From Pseudomonas sp. SL4(2022) (GTDB lineage Bacteria; Pseudomonadota; Gammaproteobacteria; Pseudomonadales; Pseudomonadaceae): a DNA stretch of 64,000 bases. Of the stretch, positions 1 to 10,434 are shown piece after piece; position 1 is the stretch's first letter; every line of letters starts with the position of its first letter. The stretch is taken from positions 1,184,001 through 1,248,000 of the forward strand of contig NZ_CP113060.1 in the NCBI RefSeq assembly GCF_026625725.1, read 5' to 3'. The notes under the pieces are model-generated. The model had not been told where the DNA came from. It saw only the letters and a program-made list of their open reading frames with translations, and did no database searches. Made by a program: the position numbers and the translations under genes.

Positions 1-777
1 GGTGACCATGTCCGGACGCACGCCACGGCGCACCAATTCCGGGAGGATTTCAGCGGCGTTGCCGCACAGGGCGATGGACACCGCTTGGCCTGCACGGCAG
101 TAACGGTCGATACGCGCCAGGGCGTCGTCCAGATCGCTGGCTTGCTCATCGACGTAGCGGGTCTTCAACCGGAAATCGATGCGCGACTGCTGGCATTCGA
201 TGTTCAGCGAGCAGGCACCGGCCAGGGTTGCCGCCAACGGCTGCGCGCCGCCCATGCCACCGAGTCCTGCGGTGAGTACCCAGCGGCCCTTGAGGTTGCC
301 GCCGTAATGCTGGCGACCGGCTTCAACGAAGGTTTCATACGTGCCCTGAACGATGCCCTGGCTGCCGATATAGATCCAGCTGCCGGCAGTCATCTGCCCG
401 TACATGGCCAGGCCCTTGGCGTCCAGTTCGTTGAAGTGTTTCCAGGTGGCCCAATGCGGCACCAGGTTGGAGTTGGCCAGCAGCACACGCGGCGCGTCTT
501 TGTGCGTTTCAAACACGCCGACCGGCTTGCCGGACTGGATCAACAGCGTCTGGTTGTCTTCAAGGCGGGTGAGCACCTCGACGATTTTGTCGTAGCACGC
601 CCAATCGCGCGCGGCGCGGCCGATGCCGCCGTACACCACCAATTCATTTGGGTTTTCGGCCACGTCCGGATCGAGGTTGTTCATCAACATGCGCAGCGGC
701 GCTTCGGTCAGCCAACTCTTGGCGGTCAACGTGGTGCCACGGGCGGCACGAATGGTGGTGTCGCGATAACGGTTCAT
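1..777 (-). CDS. hutU: Urocanate hydratase (urocanase), 5' part only
   Basis: Converts urocanate to imidazolone propionate in histidine degradation; cytosolic NAD+-dependent enzyme. The first 259 codons are in the window and the rest lies beyond the left edge (family length is about 555-560). Translation gives the urocanase N-terminus, with [11 protein letters not shown] near residues 49-59 and the glycine-rich cofactor segment [10 protein letters not shown] at 171-180. The ATG at 777 overlaps the hutG stop (ATGA), so translation is probably coupled; an AGGAG lies just upstream. It is the last visible gene of a leftward hutI-hutG-hutU operon. Identity is firm. Confidence 0.95.
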   Translation of the reverse strand, partial: MNRYRDTTIRAARGTTLTAKSWLTEAPLRMLMNNLDPDVAENPNELVVYGGIGRAARDWACYDKIVEVLTRLEDNQTLLIQSGKPVGVFETHKDAPRVLLANSNLVPHWATWKHFNELDAKGLAMYGQMTAGSWIYIGSQGIVQGTYETFVEAGRQHYGGNLKGRWVLTAGLGGMGGAQPLAATLAGACSLNIECQQSRIDFRLKTRYVDEQASDLDDALARIDRYCRAGQAVSIALCGNAAEILPELVRRGVRPDMVT

Positions 778-1772
778 GGCGCGCTCCTAGTTGAGGGGTG
801 AGGTAAGCCAGTCAGGCTCAGCAAATGGATGAGACGAGCCGCGACCTTGGCGGTGCGGCTGTCGATGTCGTACTCCGGGTTGAGTTCGGCCAGATCAATC
901 AGGCGCAGCTTGCCGCTGTCGCGCACCACTTCCAGCAGCGGCTCGAGCAGCACCAGCGGCACGCCACGCGCGGCCGGCGCACTGACGCCCGGCGCTTCGC
1001 AGGCGGGCAGTACGTCGATATCGATGGTCAGGTAAACCGCATCGCAGCCGGCCATAAAGCCTGAGAGTTCGGCGCTGATGGCCTGCAAACTGGACTCGCG
1101 AATCTCGCGGTCTTCGCGCACCAGCACGTTCAACTCCGCGGCACGCTGGAACAGGGCGCGGGTGTTACTGGCGCGGCTGATGCCCAGGCAGGCATAGGCG
1201 AACGGCCAACCACGGGCAGCGCAATCGTCGGCGATTTGCGCAAAGGGCGTTCCCGAGGAGTGGGCATGCGCCGGGTCGCGCAGGTCGAAATGCGCATCGA
1301 AATTGATAATGCCAATACGTGGTGCGGCCATCCGTGGGGCGGCTATTTGTGAAGAGCTATCCGCCATGTGCCCGGCCAGGCCCAGCCAACTGCCAAAGGC
1401 CACTTCATGGCCGCCGCCGAGCACAATGGGCAAATGCCCGGCATTCAACAGTGCACAGACGTTATGGCCCAGACGCACCTGGGCGGCGTCCAGATCGCCA
1501 TCGGCGCACAGCACATCGCCAGCGTCATAGGCCGCGCCCTGACGGTGCCAGGCCAAATTGGCCAACGCCTTGCGCATGGCCGGCGGGCCATTTACTGCCC
1601 CGACGCGCCCCTGATTGCGGCGCACGCCTTCATCGCTGGCAAACCCCAGCAACGCCAAGCCCGGCGCACTGTCTGCGGCGAGCGGCTGAATGCGCTGATG
1701 CCAGCGCGGGCTGTCCGCTTCGGGGTCAATCCGACCCTGCCAAAGCGACATGCAGTGACGATCAGCGTGCAT
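774..1772 (-). CDS. hutG: Formimidoylglutamase (arginase/ureohydrolase family)
   Basis: Hydrolyses N-formimino-L-glutamate to glutamate and formamide, the last step of the five-reaction or alternative hut branch. The 332-residue product carries the ureohydrolase Mn-binding signatures GGGHE, NFDAHFD and [12 protein letters not shown] in the usual order. ATG at 1772 is chosen because GAGG lies nine bases upstream; a longer in-frame extension to 1910 overlaps hutI heavily and has no ribosome site. An alternative ATG at 1751 exists. The start overlaps the hutI end by 11 bases and its stop overlaps hutU by 4, typical of a tightly coupled operon. Confidence 0.9.
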   Translation of the reverse strand: MHADRHCMSLWQGRIDPEADSPRWHQRIQPLAADSAPGLALLGFASDEGVRRNQGRVGAVNGPPAMRKALANLAWHRQGAAYDAGDVLCADGDLDAAQVRLGHNVCALLNAGHLPIVLGGGHEVAFGSWLGLAGHMADSSSQIAAPRMAAPRIGIINFDAHFDLRDPAHAHSSGTPFAQIADDCAARGWPFAYACLGISRASNTRALFQRAAELNVLVREDREIRESSLQAISAELSGFMAGCDAVYLTIDIDVLPACEAPGVSAPAARGVPLVLLEPLLEVVRDSGKLRLIDLAELNPEYDIDSRTAKVAARLIHLLSLTGLPHPSTRSAP

Positions 1773-2997
1773 GATGATCAACCTCGATGGGGTGGCAGAT
1801 AACGCCGTTGACGATGCGCTGGCGTAAGCGCCCCGGTTGCACGGCATACGCCAGTTCGGCAGGCTGCTGCACAGCCCACAGGCACAGATCGGCAGGCGCG
1901 CCCACGGCAATCCGCCCCAAATCCGGCCGACCTAGCGCGCGGGCCGCGTGCGCCGTCATGCCGGCCAGCGCCTCGCGTGGGGTCAGGCGAAACAGGGTGC
2001 AGGCCAGGTTGAGGGTCAGGGTTGGGAAGCAAATAGGCGCAGTGCCGGGGTTGGCATCGCTGGCCAGGGCCATGGGGACGCCGTATTGGCGCAGCAACTC
2101 GATGGGCGGTAACTGGGTTTCGCGCAGGGTGTAAAACGCCCCCGGCAATAAGGTGGCGACCGTGCCAGCGGCGGCCATGGCCTGTACGCCGGCCTCGTCG
2201 AGGTATTCGATATGGTCGGCTGACAAGCCCTGATAACGCGCCGTCAGCGCGCTAGCGCCTTGATTGGACAATTGCTCGGCATGCGCCTTAATCGGCAAGC
2301 CATGACGCTGCGCCGCTTGAAAAATCCGCTCGCACTGCGCCGGGCTGAAGGCGATGTGCTCACAGAACACATCCACCGCATCGGCCAGCCCTTGCGCGGC
2401 CACGGCAGGGATCATGCTCTCGCACACCAACGTCACGTACTCATCCGCGCGCTTGTGGTATTCCGGCGGCAGTGCATGTGCGCCCAACAGCGTGGTCAAC
2501 ACACGCACAGGGCGCAACTGGCCCAGTCGACACGCCGCGCGCAACAGCTTCAGCTCGTCATCGAGGCTCAGGCCATAACCGGATTTGATCTCCAGCGTGG
2601 TCACGCCATCCGCGAGCAAGGCATCCAGGCGCGGCAGGCTGGCGGCGATCAGCTCGTCTTCACTGGCTGCACGGGTGGCGCGCACGGTGCTGAGGATACC
2701 GCCGCCGGCCCGGGCAATATCGGCGTAACTGACACCCTCAAGACGCTGCTCGAATTCACGGGCGCGATTACCGGCGTACACCAGATGGGTGTGGCAATCG
2801 ACCAGACCCGGCGTCATCACCCCGCCGCGCCCCACCTCACGCGCATCGCTGAGCGCCGCCGCGTCGAACTCAGCCTCCGGGCACAGCCCGGCGATGCGAC
2901 CGTCTTGCACCCACACGGCCATGGGTTGCGGACAGGTTTGCTCGCCATCAAACAACACAAGGTCACGCCATAACTGAATGGAGGATGCACGTGGCAT
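1762..2997 (-). CDS. hutI: Imidazolonepropionase
   Basis: Opens the ring of 4-imidazolone-5-propionate to give N-formiminoglutamate. The 411-residue protein belongs to the amidohydrolase superfamily: [12 protein letters not shown] supplies the HxH metal site, followed by the KSGYGL substrate-binding segment, a conserved KAHAEQ histidine and the ASDANPG aspartate. Length is normal (about 400-410). It is first in the hutI-hutG-hutU operon and begins just downstream of a HutC-type operator, so it should be induced by urocanate. Confidence 0.95.
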   Translation of the reverse strand: MPRASSIQLWRDLVLFDGEQTCPQPMAVWVQDGRIAGLCPEAEFDAAALSDAREVGRGGVMTPGLVDCHTHLVYAGNRAREFEQRLEGVSYADIARAGGGILSTVRATRAASEDELIAASLPRLDALLADGVTTLEIKSGYGLSLDDELKLLRAACRLGQLRPVRVLTTLLGAHALPPEYHKRADEYVTLVCESMIPAVAAQGLADAVDVFCEHIAFSPAQCERIFQAAQRHGLPIKAHAEQLSNQGASALTARYQGLSADHIEYLDEAGVQAMAAAGTVATLLPGAFYTLRETQLPPIELLRQYGVPMALASDANPGTAPICFPTLTLNLACTLFRLTPREALAGMTAHAARALGRPDLGRIAVGAPADLCLWAVQQPAELAYAVQPGRLRQRIVNGVICHPIEVDHHAR

Positions 2998-3011
2998 GGT
3001 CAGGCTTCCGC

Positions 3012-3033
3012 TTTATTTGTATATACAAATAAA
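3012..3033. promoter_or_regulatory. HutC-type operator of the hut operon
   Basis: A perfect 22-bp palindrome, TTTATTTG-TATATA-CAAATAAA, sits 15 bases before the hutI start. HutC, the GntR-family urocanate-responsive repressor of pseudomonad hut genes, is known to bind TGTATATACA-type palindromes. On the minus strand a TTGATA hexamer lies 17 bases before TATTTG, so the palindrome would cover the -10 region. The ten bases tatacaaata of its right arm recur at 3075-3084, 53 bp away, as a possible second half-site. hutC itself is not in the window. Confidence 0.8.
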
Positions 3034-3137
3034 CCTAAAAAACCTTTTTATCAACCAAAAGACCAATAAATGACTATACAAATAGACCGTAATGGCTTCC
3101 GACTTTAAAACCGTCACCGCGCTTTTCAGGCCGCCAA

Positions 3138-3174
3138 AACGCAAAACCCCAGCACGAGGCCGGGGTTTTGCGGT
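3138..3174 (-). terminator. Rho-independent terminator of the 3188-4966 acyl-CoA dehydrogenase gene
   Basis: Perfect 11-bp stem CGCAAAACCCC / GGGGTTTTGCG (3140-3150 and 3162-3172), followed on the minus strand by a TTTT tract. It lies just downstream of the acyl-CoA dehydrogenase stop codon. Confidence 0.85.
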
Positions 3175-3187
3175 TACCAGACAGCGT

Positions 3188-4966
3188 TTAGAACTGCGCC
3201 GCGTCCAGCAGGTAGAGCGACTCGCTACCGGCCTTGACCGACGCAGTCAGGGAGTGGATACGCGGCAGCAGGCGGGCGAAGAAGAAGCGCGCGGTGCCCA
3301 GCTTGCTGACGTAGAACTCGTCCTGATCCTGCTTGGCCAGTGCGGTACGGGCCATCAACGCCCACATGTAGGCGTAGGCGGTGTAACCGAACACTTGCAG
3401 GTACTCGACCGAAGCGGCACCGACTTCATTCGGGTTGGCCTTGGCGCGCTCCAGCAGGTCGCTGGTCATCAGTTCCAGGTTGGCGATGGCGTCTTTCAGC
3501 GGGTTGACGAACTCGGTCAGCGAGGCGTCGGCGCTGTCGGTGAAGGCTTTGATCTCTTCAGCGAAGTGCTTATAGAACGCACCGCCGCTGCCGACCACTT
3601 TACGGCCGACCAGGTCGAGTGCCTGGATGCCGTTGGTGCCTTCGTAGATCTGGGTGATGCGGCAGTCGCGGATCAGTTGCTCTTGGCCCCACTCGCGGAT
3701 AAAGCCGTGGCCGCCAAAGATCTGCTGGCCGTGCACGGTGGTTTCCAGCGCCATGTCGGTGAGGAAGGCTTTGGCCACCGGCGTCAGCAGAGCAACCAAT
3801 TCTTCGGCGCGCTTGCGGGTGGTGGCGTCTTCGCTGTACTTGGCGGTGTCCAACTGCATGGCCACATAGCTGGAGAAGGCACGGCCGCCTTCGTTCAGGG
3901 CTTTCATGGTCAGCAGCATGCGGCGCACGTCCGGGTGCACGATGATCGGGTCGGCGGCTTTGTCTTTAGCCACCGGGCCGGTCGGCGCACGGCTCTGGAT
4001 ACGGTCGCGGGCGTATTCCACGGCGTTCTGGTAGCTGCGCTCACCCAGGGACAGGCCCTGAATGCCGACGCCCAGACGCTCGTAGTTCATCATGGTGAAC
4101 ATGGCGGCGAGGCCTTTGTTCGGCGCATCGACGATCCAGCCGGTGGCGCCGTCGAAGTTCATCACGCAGGTGGCCGAAGCCTTGATACCCATTTTGTGTT
4201 CGATCGAGCCGCAGGACAGCGAGTTCTTCTCACCCAGCGAACCGTCGTCATTGAGCATGACTTTCGGCACCAGGAACAGCGAGATGCCTTTCGGACCAGC
4301 CGGTGCGTCCGGCAGTTTGGCCAGCACCAGGTGGATGATGTTCTCGGTCAGGTCGTGCTCACCGCCGGTGATGAAAATCTTGGTGCCACTGATCTTGAAG
4401 CTGCCGTCGGCTTGCGGCTCGGCCTTGGTGCGGATGATGCCCAGGTCGGTGCCGGCATGCGGCTCGGTCAGGCACATGGAACCGGCCCAAACGCCGGAGT
4501 ACATGTTCGGCAGGTATTTTTCTTTCAGCTCTTCGCTGGCGTGCGCGTTGATCGACAAGCAAGCACCAGCGGTCAGCATCGGGTACAGGCCGAACGACAG
4601 GTTGGCCGAGTTGACCATTTCTTCGACCTGCGCGGAGATCACCTTGGGCATGCCCATGCCGCCGAACACCGGGTCACCACCGACGCCAACCCAGCCACCT
4701 TCGGCATAGGTCTGATAAGCCTCAGGGAAACCGGCTGGGGTTTTCACCACGCCGTTGTTCCACGAGCAGCCCTCTTCATCGCCACTGCGGTTAAGCGGTG
4801 CAATGGTGCCCGCCATGACTTTGCCGGCTTCTTCGAGAATCGCTGCGGCGGTGTCTTCATCCACCACCTCGGCCAGGCCCGGCAATTGGGCCCACAGCTT
4901 GGACACTTCAAACACTTCATTGAGCACGAAGCGCATATCGCGCAGGGGAGCTTTGTAGTCAGCCAT
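3188..4966 (-). CDS. Acyl-CoA dehydrogenase, 600-residue DmdC-like family (PA0508/FadE2-type position)
   Basis: FAD enzyme that introduces the alpha-beta double bond in acyl-CoA during beta-oxidation. The 592-residue protein has the short N-terminal family segment [12 protein letters not shown], the N-terminal, middle and C-terminal dehydrogenase domains, then the extra C-terminal domain of the 600-residue class. The motif IYEGTNGIQALDL carries the active-site glutamate region. ATG at 4966 is taken because both paralogues begin M(A/P)DYKAPLRD. By synteny it matches PA0508 of P. aeruginosa, reported as a medium-chain FadE; the chain-length preference here is inferred only from position. It has its own terminator and no obvious PsrA site. 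Confidence 0.88.
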   Translation of the reverse strand: MADYKAPLRDMRFVLNEVFEVSKLWAQLPGLAEVVDEDTAAAILEEAGKVMAGTIAPLNRSGDEEGCSWNNGVVKTPAGFPEAYQTYAEGGWVGVGGDPVFGGMGMPKVISAQVEEMVNSANLSFGLYPMLTAGACLSINAHASEELKEKYLPNMYSGVWAGSMCLTEPHAGTDLGIIRTKAEPQADGSFKISGTKIFITGGEHDLTENIIHLVLAKLPDAPAGPKGISLFLVPKVMLNDDGSLGEKNSLSCGSIEHKMGIKASATCVMNFDGATGWIVDAPNKGLAAMFTMMNYERLGVGIQGLSLGERSYQNAVEYARDRIQSRAPTGPVAKDKAADPIIVHPDVRRMLLTMKALNEGGRAFSSYVAMQLDTAKYSEDATTRKRAEELVALLTPVAKAFLTDMALETTVHGQQIFGGHGFIREWGQEQLIRDCRITQIYEGTNGIQALDLVGRKVVGSGGAFYKHFAEEIKAFTDSADASLTEFVNPLKDAIANLELMTSDLLERAKANPNEVGAASVEYLQVFGYTAYAYMWALMARTALAKQDQDEFYVSKLGTARFFFARLLPRIHSLTASVKAGSESLYLLDAAQF

Positions 4967-5090
4967 GGAGCAATCCTCGAACAAACCAACAGGTATACGG
5001 AAGTGTTTGAAGTCTAACCGAACACTATTTCAGACACATAGGGTCGCGTCGTGACCAATAATCCACAAAACGTTTGATCGGCACCCCACA

Positions 5091-5116
5091 GCAAAAACCC
5101 GCCTACTGGCGGGTTC
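5091..5116 (-). terminator. Rho-independent terminator of the 5137-6933 gene
   Basis: Stem AACCCGCC (5096-5103), 4-base loop, GGCGGGTT (5108-5115), then TTT on the minus strand. Confidence 0.85.
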
Positions 5117-5136
5117 TTAGCTGTGCTTGCCGCTCG

Positions 5137-6933
5137 TCAGAGGGCGAAACTGGCGGCAGGCAAATCCATCATGCAGGCACTGCCCGCCTGTGCGGCGGCA
5201 AGGTGCGCCGCCGTGCGCGGCAGCAGGCGCTTGAAGTAAAACTCGCAAGTGGCCAGTTTGGTTTGGTAGAAGGCCGCATCGCCTTCCCCGGCCGCCAGTT
5301 TGGCCTGTGCCACCAGTGCCATGCGCAACCAGAAGTAGCCCAGAATGACGTATCCGGAATACATCAGGTAATCCATCGAAGCAGCACCGACTTCGTCCGG
5401 GTTCTTCATGGCGGCCATACCGATCTGCTGGGTCAGTTCCCCCCACTGCTTGTTAAGGCCCGCCAACTGGCTGACATATGCGGCGAACGGTGCTTGCTCA
5501 GCCTGCGCCTCACAGAATTTATGGATGATTTTGCTAAAGCCACGCAGCAACTTGCCCTGGCTGCCCAATACTTTGCGCCCGAGCAGGTCGAGGGCCTGAA
5601 TGCCATTGGTGCCTTCGTAAATGAGCGCAATGCGGCAGTCACGCACCAGCTGCTCCATGCCCCACTCGCGGATAAATCCGTGGCCGCCATACACCTGCAT
5701 GCCATGGTTGGTCACTTCCAAACCGGTCTCAGTCATAAAGGCTTTGCAGATCGGCGTGAGGAAGGCGAGCAGGTTTTCCGCTTCTTCACGTTGTTCGGCA
5801 CTGCCGGCCAGGTGTGCTTGATCAAGCAACTGTGCGGTGAAGTAAGCCAGCGCGCGGTTGCCTTCGTTGAAGGCTTTCATGGTCAAGAGCATGCGCCGCA
5901 CATCGGGGTGCACGATGATCGGGTCGGCGGCTTTCTCCGGGGCTTTCGGGCCGCTGAGGGCGCGCATCTGCAAACGATCGTTGGCGTATTTGAGCGCACC
6001 CTGATAGCTCGCCTCACCCAGACACAAGCCCTGCATGCCCGTGCCCAGGCGGGCATGGTTCATCATGGTGAACATGCAGTTCAGGCCTTTGTTCAGCTCA
6101 CCGATCAGGTAGCCAGTGGCACCGTCGAAGTTCATCACGCAGGTGGCCGAGGCCTTGATGCCCATTTTGTGCTCAATCGAGCCACAGCTCACGCCATTGC
6201 GCGCGCCCGCTTCACCTGCCGCATCCGGCAGGAACTTGGGCACGATAAACAGCGAAATGCCCTTGGTGCCCGCCGGGGCATCGGGCAACTTGGCCAGCAC
6301 CAGGTGCACGATGTTCTCGCTCATGTCGTGCTCACCGGCGGAGATGAAGATTTTGCTGCCGGTGAGCGCATAGCTGCCGTCGGCCTGGGGCACGGCGCGG
6401 GTCTTGATCAGGCCAAGGTCGGTGCCGCAATGGGCTTCGGTCAGGCACATGGTGCCGGTCCAGCGACCTTCGGTGAGCTTGCTCAGGTAGGTCTGCTTCT
6501 GCGCCTCACTGCCGTGGGCGTGAATCGCTGACATCGCGCCGTGGGTCAGGCCCGGGTACATGCCCCATGACAGGTTACTGGCGCCGACCATCTCGCTGAT
6601 CATCAAGCCCAACGATTGCGGCAGGCCCTGACCACCGTATGCTGAATCAGCCGCCAGGCCATTCCAGCCTCCTTCAACATACTGGGTGAAGGCTTCCTTG
6701 AAGCCCTTGGGCGTGGTCACGTTGCCATTGTTGAATTGGCACTCTTCTTCGTCACCGCTGCGGTTCAGCGGCGCTAGCACCTGCTCACAGAATTTCGCGC
6801 CTTCTTCGAGAATCGCGCTGACCATGTCCGGGCTGGCATCACTGGCCCCCAGTGCGGCGTAACTGCCATGGAAGTCGAAGACATCATCGATCAGAAAACG
6901 CATGTCGCGCAGCGGGGCTTTGTAGTCAGGCAT
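5137..6933 (-). CDS. Acyl-CoA dehydrogenase, 600-residue DmdC-like family (PA0507-type position)
   Basis: Second of three paralogous acyl-CoA dehydrogenases in the block. The 598-residue product starts [17 protein letters not shown] and has the same domain order as its neighbours, including [33 protein letters not shown] and [19 protein letters not shown] flavoprotein that passes electrons to an electron-transfer flavoprotein. It has its own upstream gap and downstream terminator, so it is probably transcribed alone. No PsrA-type site was found before it; the upstream gap has only a small inverted repeat, CGCTAC-ggc-GTAGCG, near 6978-6992. Substrate length is unknown. Confidence 0.88.
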   Translation of the reverse strand: MPDYKAPLRDMRFLIDDVFDFHGSYAALGASDASPDMVSAILEEGAKFCEQVLAPLNRSGDEEECQFNNGNVTTPKGFKEAFTQYVEGGWNGLAADSAYGGQGLPQSLGLMISEMVGASNLSWGMYPGLTHGAMSAIHAHGSEAQKQTYLSKLTEGRWTGTMCLTEAHCGTDLGLIKTRAVPQADGSYALTGSKIFISAGEHDMSENIVHLVLAKLPDAPAGTKGISLFIVPKFLPDAAGEAGARNGVSCGSIEHKMGIKASATCVMNFDGATGYLIGELNKGLNCMFTMMNHARLGTGMQGLCLGEASYQGALKYANDRLQMRALSGPKAPEKAADPIIVHPDVRRMLLTMKAFNEGNRALAYFTAQLLDQAHLAGSAEQREEAENLLAFLTPICKAFMTETGLEVTNHGMQVYGGHGFIREWGMEQLVRDCRIALIYEGTNGIQALDLLGRKVLGSQGKLLRGFSKIIHKFCEAQAEQAPFAAYVSQLAGLNKQWGELTQQIGMAAMKNPDEVGAASMDYLMYSGYVILGYFWLRMALVAQAKLAAGEGDAAFYQTKLATCEFYFKRLLPRTAAHLAAAQAGSACMMDLPAASFAL

Positions 6934-7046
6934 GGTGAGGCTCCAGCAGATTCATGGGGTCGCTTCAGCCCACCACGCTACGGCGTAGCGGGCCGCGCCA
7001 ACAACGACCGTAGAACTGCTGAATACAGCGCCATAAGCGCGCCGCC

Positions 7047-8408
7047 TTACTGGCGCGTACCGGGCGACAGCTTGACCGCCCCTCGTCGCTGACCGTGGCT
7101 ACGAATGCAATTGCGCCCGGCACTTTTCGCGCTGTACAGCGCCTGGTCAGCAGCCTTGATCACCTCATCCGGGCTGGCCTGCTCCGCACCACGCTCGGCA
7201 ACGCCCATGCTAATGGTCACAGCCACCTGGGACGCTGCCTTACCCGCCCGACGCTGACGCCCCTGCTTGTCGTCCTGTGGACGCTGCTGCTGATCACGCA
7301 GCTGCAGGCGATAGTGCTCGATAGCCTGACGCACCTGTTCGAGATGCGGCAGACACTCCTCCAGCGTCTTGCCGGGGAACACCAAGGTGAACTCCTCACC
7401 GCCATAGCGGTAGGCCTTGCCGCCCCCGCCGATCTTACGCAGCTGGCTGGCGACCAGACGCAGCACCTGGTCGCCGACATCGTGGCCATGGGTGTCGTTG
7501 AATTTCTTGAAATGATCCACGTCGGCCATGGCAATCACATAGATGCGTCCCAGACGCTGCAGCCGCTCATTCAGTGCACGCCGCCCAGGCAGGCCGGTCA
7601 GTTCGTCGCGGAAGGCCATCTGATAGGCCTCATGGGCCAATGCCGCCACCAGCACCAGCATGATCTGGCTGCTCATCACATTCAGCGCATTGGGCAGGGT
7701 GAAGGTATTCGGCAACATCCACAGCAGCCCGCCTAGACCGAGCAACTGGGCTGCGTGCAGGGGACGCGGTGCACGCAGGTACTGCACCAGCAGCACAATC
7801 AGCCCAAGGACAAACACCGGGTAGGCCAGCTGCACCAACGCCAGCCAGTCGGCCTGCAATGCCGGCCAACGTACCCGCGACAACCAATGCAGCAGCGCCT
7901 CGGGAAAGCGCTGCGCCAGCCCCACTGTCACCGCCCCGAAGGCAAGCAACACCGCCGCACGCGCGACCATGTCCTGCAGCAAATGCGTACGCTCTTGCCA
8001 GGCTGCATACAGGCTGTAGAGCAAAGGTAGCAACAGGCTGCACAGATGGAAGATCAATGCGGCATCGGTACGCACCTGGCCGGTGGCACGAAAATGATCA
8101 ACCTGGGTATCAAGCAGGAAATAGCCGAGGTACAGCGTCAGCAGCAAAAACACTTCGCGCTGACGCCCGTAAACCAGACAGAACGCCCCGCCGAGCAGCA
8201 ATAGCAGCGTCGGCAATACATTGAACAATGAAGCAAAGAACTCACTCAGCACCGCCAAGCGCGCTAGAAACACCCCGCCAAGCAGAAGCAGCAACGAAGG
8301 CAGAAAGTGACTGAAGCGCACAGCAGCAAAACGCGACAAGGCAAGCCCCACACGACGGCAAAAGTAGACAACGCCTTGCAGTTTGCCTGTAAAAGCAGAA
8401 TTTCGCAC
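7047..8408 (-). CDS. Membrane-anchored GGDEF protein, probable diguanylate cyclase
   Basis: Predicted to make cyclic di-GMP. The 453-residue product has about eight hydrophobic segments in residues 30-255, then a GGDEF domain beginning near DELTGLPGRRALNERL with the active-site variant GGEEF at 336-340. No RxxD inhibitory site is seen five residues before the motif (the sequence there is GKAYRY). A polar insert rich in Q, D, K and R (about 370-392) interrupts the domain. The start is a GTG at 8408 with no clear ribosome site, so the exact N-terminus is uncertain. It separates two of the three acyl-CoA dehydrogenase paralogues. Confidence 0.85.
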   Translation of the reverse strand: MRNSAFTGKLQGVVYFCRRVGLALSRFAAVRFSHFLPSLLLLLGGVFLARLAVLSEFFASLFNVLPTLLLLLGGAFCLVYGRQREVFLLLTLYLGYFLLDTQVDHFRATGQVRTDAALIFHLCSLLLPLLYSLYAAWQERTHLLQDMVARAAVLLAFGAVTVGLAQRFPEALLHWLSRVRWPALQADWLALVQLAYPVFVLGLIVLLVQYLRAPRPLHAAQLLGLGGLLWMLPNTFTLPNALNVMSSQIMLVLVAALAHEAYQMAFRDELTGLPGRRALNERLQRLGRIYVIAMADVDHFKKFNDTHGHDVGDQVLRLVASQLRKIGGGGKAYRYGGEEFTLVFPGKTLEECLPHLEQVRQAIEHYRLQLRDQQQRPQDDKQGRQRRAGKAASQVAVTISMGVAERGAEQASPDEVIKAADQALYSAKSAGRNCIRSHGQRRGAVKLSPGTRQ

Positions 8409-8465
8409 GGAGCCCGGCGGCTAAAAAGCGACCGGTAAAGTTTTTACCCCAGCCTGAATAGCGCA

Positions 8466-8502
8466 CATAAAAAAACCGCCACCCCAGGGGCAGCGGTTTC
8501 TT
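8466..8502 (-). terminator. Rho-independent terminator of the 8524-10329 gene
   Basis: AAACCGC and GCGGTTT arms around a CCCC/GGGG inner pairing, followed by a run of seven T residues on the minus strand. Confidence 0.85.
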
Positions 8503-8523
8503 TGACCTGAAAAGGACGGAGGC

Positions 8524-10329
8524 TTAGTAGCCCAGGGCGAAGTCTTCTTCGGCCATGTCCATCAGGTTGTTGGCGCCAGACAGCATGGCTTCAACGTGCG
8601 CACGGGTACGCGGCAGGATGCGCGCGAAGTAGAAGTTGGCGGTCTGCAGCTTGGCTTTGTAGAACGCCTCGTCTTCAGCACCGGCAGCAATCTTCTCGGC
8701 AGCCAGGCGAGCCATGTCAGCCCAGAAGTAAGCCAGGCAGGCATAACCGGAGTACATCAGGTAGTCCACCGAAGCGGCACCGACTTCTTCGCGGTCTTTC
8801 ATAGCGGCCATGCCCACTTTCATGGTGATGTCGCCCCACTCCTTGTTCAGCTTGGCCAGCGGCTCGACGAGGCCTTTGATGGCGTCGTTGGACTCGTTGG
8901 TCTGGCAGAACTTGTGCACGATCTTGGTGAAGTTCTTCAGTGCGCCGCCCTGGGTCATCAGGATCTTACGACCCAACAGGTCGAGGGCCTGAATACCGGT
9001 GGTGCCTTCGTACATCATGGAAATACGGCAGTCGCGAACGTTCTGCTCCATGCCCCACTCAGCGATAAAGCCGTGACCACCGTAGATCTGCATGCCGTGG
9101 TTGGCGGCTTCGAAGCCGACTTCGGTCATGAAGGCTTTGGCGATTGGCGTCAGGAAGGCCAGCAGTTCGTCGGCCGCTTTCTTCTCGGCTTCGTCTTTGC
9201 TGTATTTGACGATGTCCACTTGCTTGGCAGTGAAATACACCATCGCACGGTTACCTTCAGCGAAGGCTTTCATGGTCAGCAGCATGCGACGCACGTCCGG
9301 GTGGACGATGATCGGGTCAGCGGCTTTTTCTGGCGCTTTCGGGCCAGTCAAAGAACGCATCTGCAGACGCTCGCGAGCGTACTTCAGGCCGCCCTGGAAA
9401 CCGACTTCAGCGTGAGCCAGGCCTTGCAGAGCGGTACCCAGACGGGCCGTGTTCATGAAGGTGAACATGCAGTTCAGGCCTTTGTTGGCTGGGCCGATCA
9501 GGAAACCGGTGGCGCCGTCAAAGTTCATCACGCAGGTGGCGTTGCCGTGGATGCCCATCTTGTGCTCGATCGAGCCACAGGAAACGGCGTTGCGCGCGCC
9601 AACAGAGCCGTCAGCGTTAACCGAGAACTTCGGCACGATGAACAGCGAAATACCTTTGGTGCCTTGCGGCGCGTCCGGAAGGCGAGCCAGTACGATGTGG
9701 ACGATGTTATCGGCCATGTCGTGTTCGCCAGCGGAGATGAAGATCTTGGTGCCGGACACTTTGTAGGTGCCATCAGCTTGCGGCTCGGCCTTGGTGCGCA
9801 GCATGCCCAGGTCGGTACCGCAATGTGGCTCGGTCAGGCACATGGTGCCGGTCCACTCGCCCGATACCAGCTTGGTCAGGTAGGTGTGCTTCTGCTCGTC
9901 GGTGCCGTGCTCGGAGATGGTGTTCATCGCGCCGTGCGACAGGCCTGGGTACATGCCCCACGACCAGTTGGAAGAACCCACCATTTCGCTGAGTACCAGG
10001 CCCAGCGACTCAGGCAGACCTTGACCGCCATGGTCAACATCATGCGCCAGGCTCGGCCAGCCGCCTTCAACGTATTGCTGGTAGGCCTCTTTGAAGCCGG
10101 CGGGGGTTTTCACGCCTTCCGGGGACCAGGTGCAACCTTCGGTGTCACCTACACGGTTCAACGGGGACAGCACTTGCTCACAGAACTTGGCGCCTTCTTC
10201 AAGGATGGCGTCGACCATGTCCGGAGTAGCGTCCTGGCAGCCAGGCAGGCTTTGATAATGCGCTTCGTAGCCGAGCAGTTCGTCGCGTACGAAACGGATA
10301 TCACGCAAGGGGGCCTTGTAATCAGGCAT
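8524..10329 (-). CDS. Acyl-CoA dehydrogenase, 600-residue DmdC-like family (PA0506/FadE1-type position)
   Basis: Third paralogue, 601 residues, starting [22 protein letters not shown] upstream of the ATG at 10329 fixes the start, and the in-frame extension to 10437 is rejected. It contains [30 protein letters not shown] and [18 protein letters not shown]. Position next to the SprA-like gene and bio operon matches PA0506 of P. aeruginosa, a long-chain acyl-CoA dehydrogenase and a known member of the PsrA regulon. It is the only one of the three with PsrA-type operators upstream (10435-10461), so expression should rise when long-chain fatty acids release PsrA. Confidence 0.9.
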   Translation of the reverse strand: MPDYKAPLRDIRFVRDELLGYEAHYQSLPGCQDATPDMVDAILEEGAKFCEQVLSPLNRVGDTEGCTWSPEGVKTPAGFKEAYQQYVEGGWPSLAHDVDHGGQGLPESLGLVLSEMVGSSNWSWGMYPGLSHGAMNTISEHGTDEQKHTYLTKLVSGEWTGTMCLTEPHCGTDLGMLRTKAEPQADGTYKVSGTKIFISAGEHDMADNIVHIVLARLPDAPQGTKGISLFIVPKFSVNADGSVGARNAVSCGSIEHKMGIHGNATCVMNFDGATGFLIGPANKGLNCMFTFMNTARLGTALQGLAHAEVGFQGGLKYARERLQMRSLTGPKAPEKAADPIIVHPDVRRMLLTMKAFAEGNRAMVYFTAKQVDIVKYSKDEAEKKAADELLAFLTPIAKAFMTEVGFEAANHGMQIYGGHGFIAEWGMEQNVRDCRISMMYEGTTGIQALDLLGRKILMTQGGALKNFTKIVHKFCQTNESNDAIKGLVEPLAKLNKEWGDITMKVGMAAMKDREEVGAASVDYLMYSGYACLAYFWADMARLAAEKIAAGAEDEAFYKAKLQTANFYFARILPRTRAHVEAMLSGANNLMDMAEEDFALGY

Positions 10330-10434
10330 AGCGGTTAACCTCTGCGGTGGATTCTTAGTGTGTAGGTGACCGGATATTCGGTCGTTTTCGGGAGCAATCC
10401 CGGCGCTCGCCTGCCCCTTGGCAGTCGAGTCAAT

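Noticed and set aside
774..1910. Longer hutG reading from 1910
   Set aside because: It would overlap hutI by about 150 bases and has no ribosome site; ATG 1772 has GAGG at good spacing.
3092..5017. 641-codon open frame on the plus strand
   Set aside because: Antisense to the acyl-CoA dehydrogenase, composed of H, V, G and Q runs typical of shadow frames.
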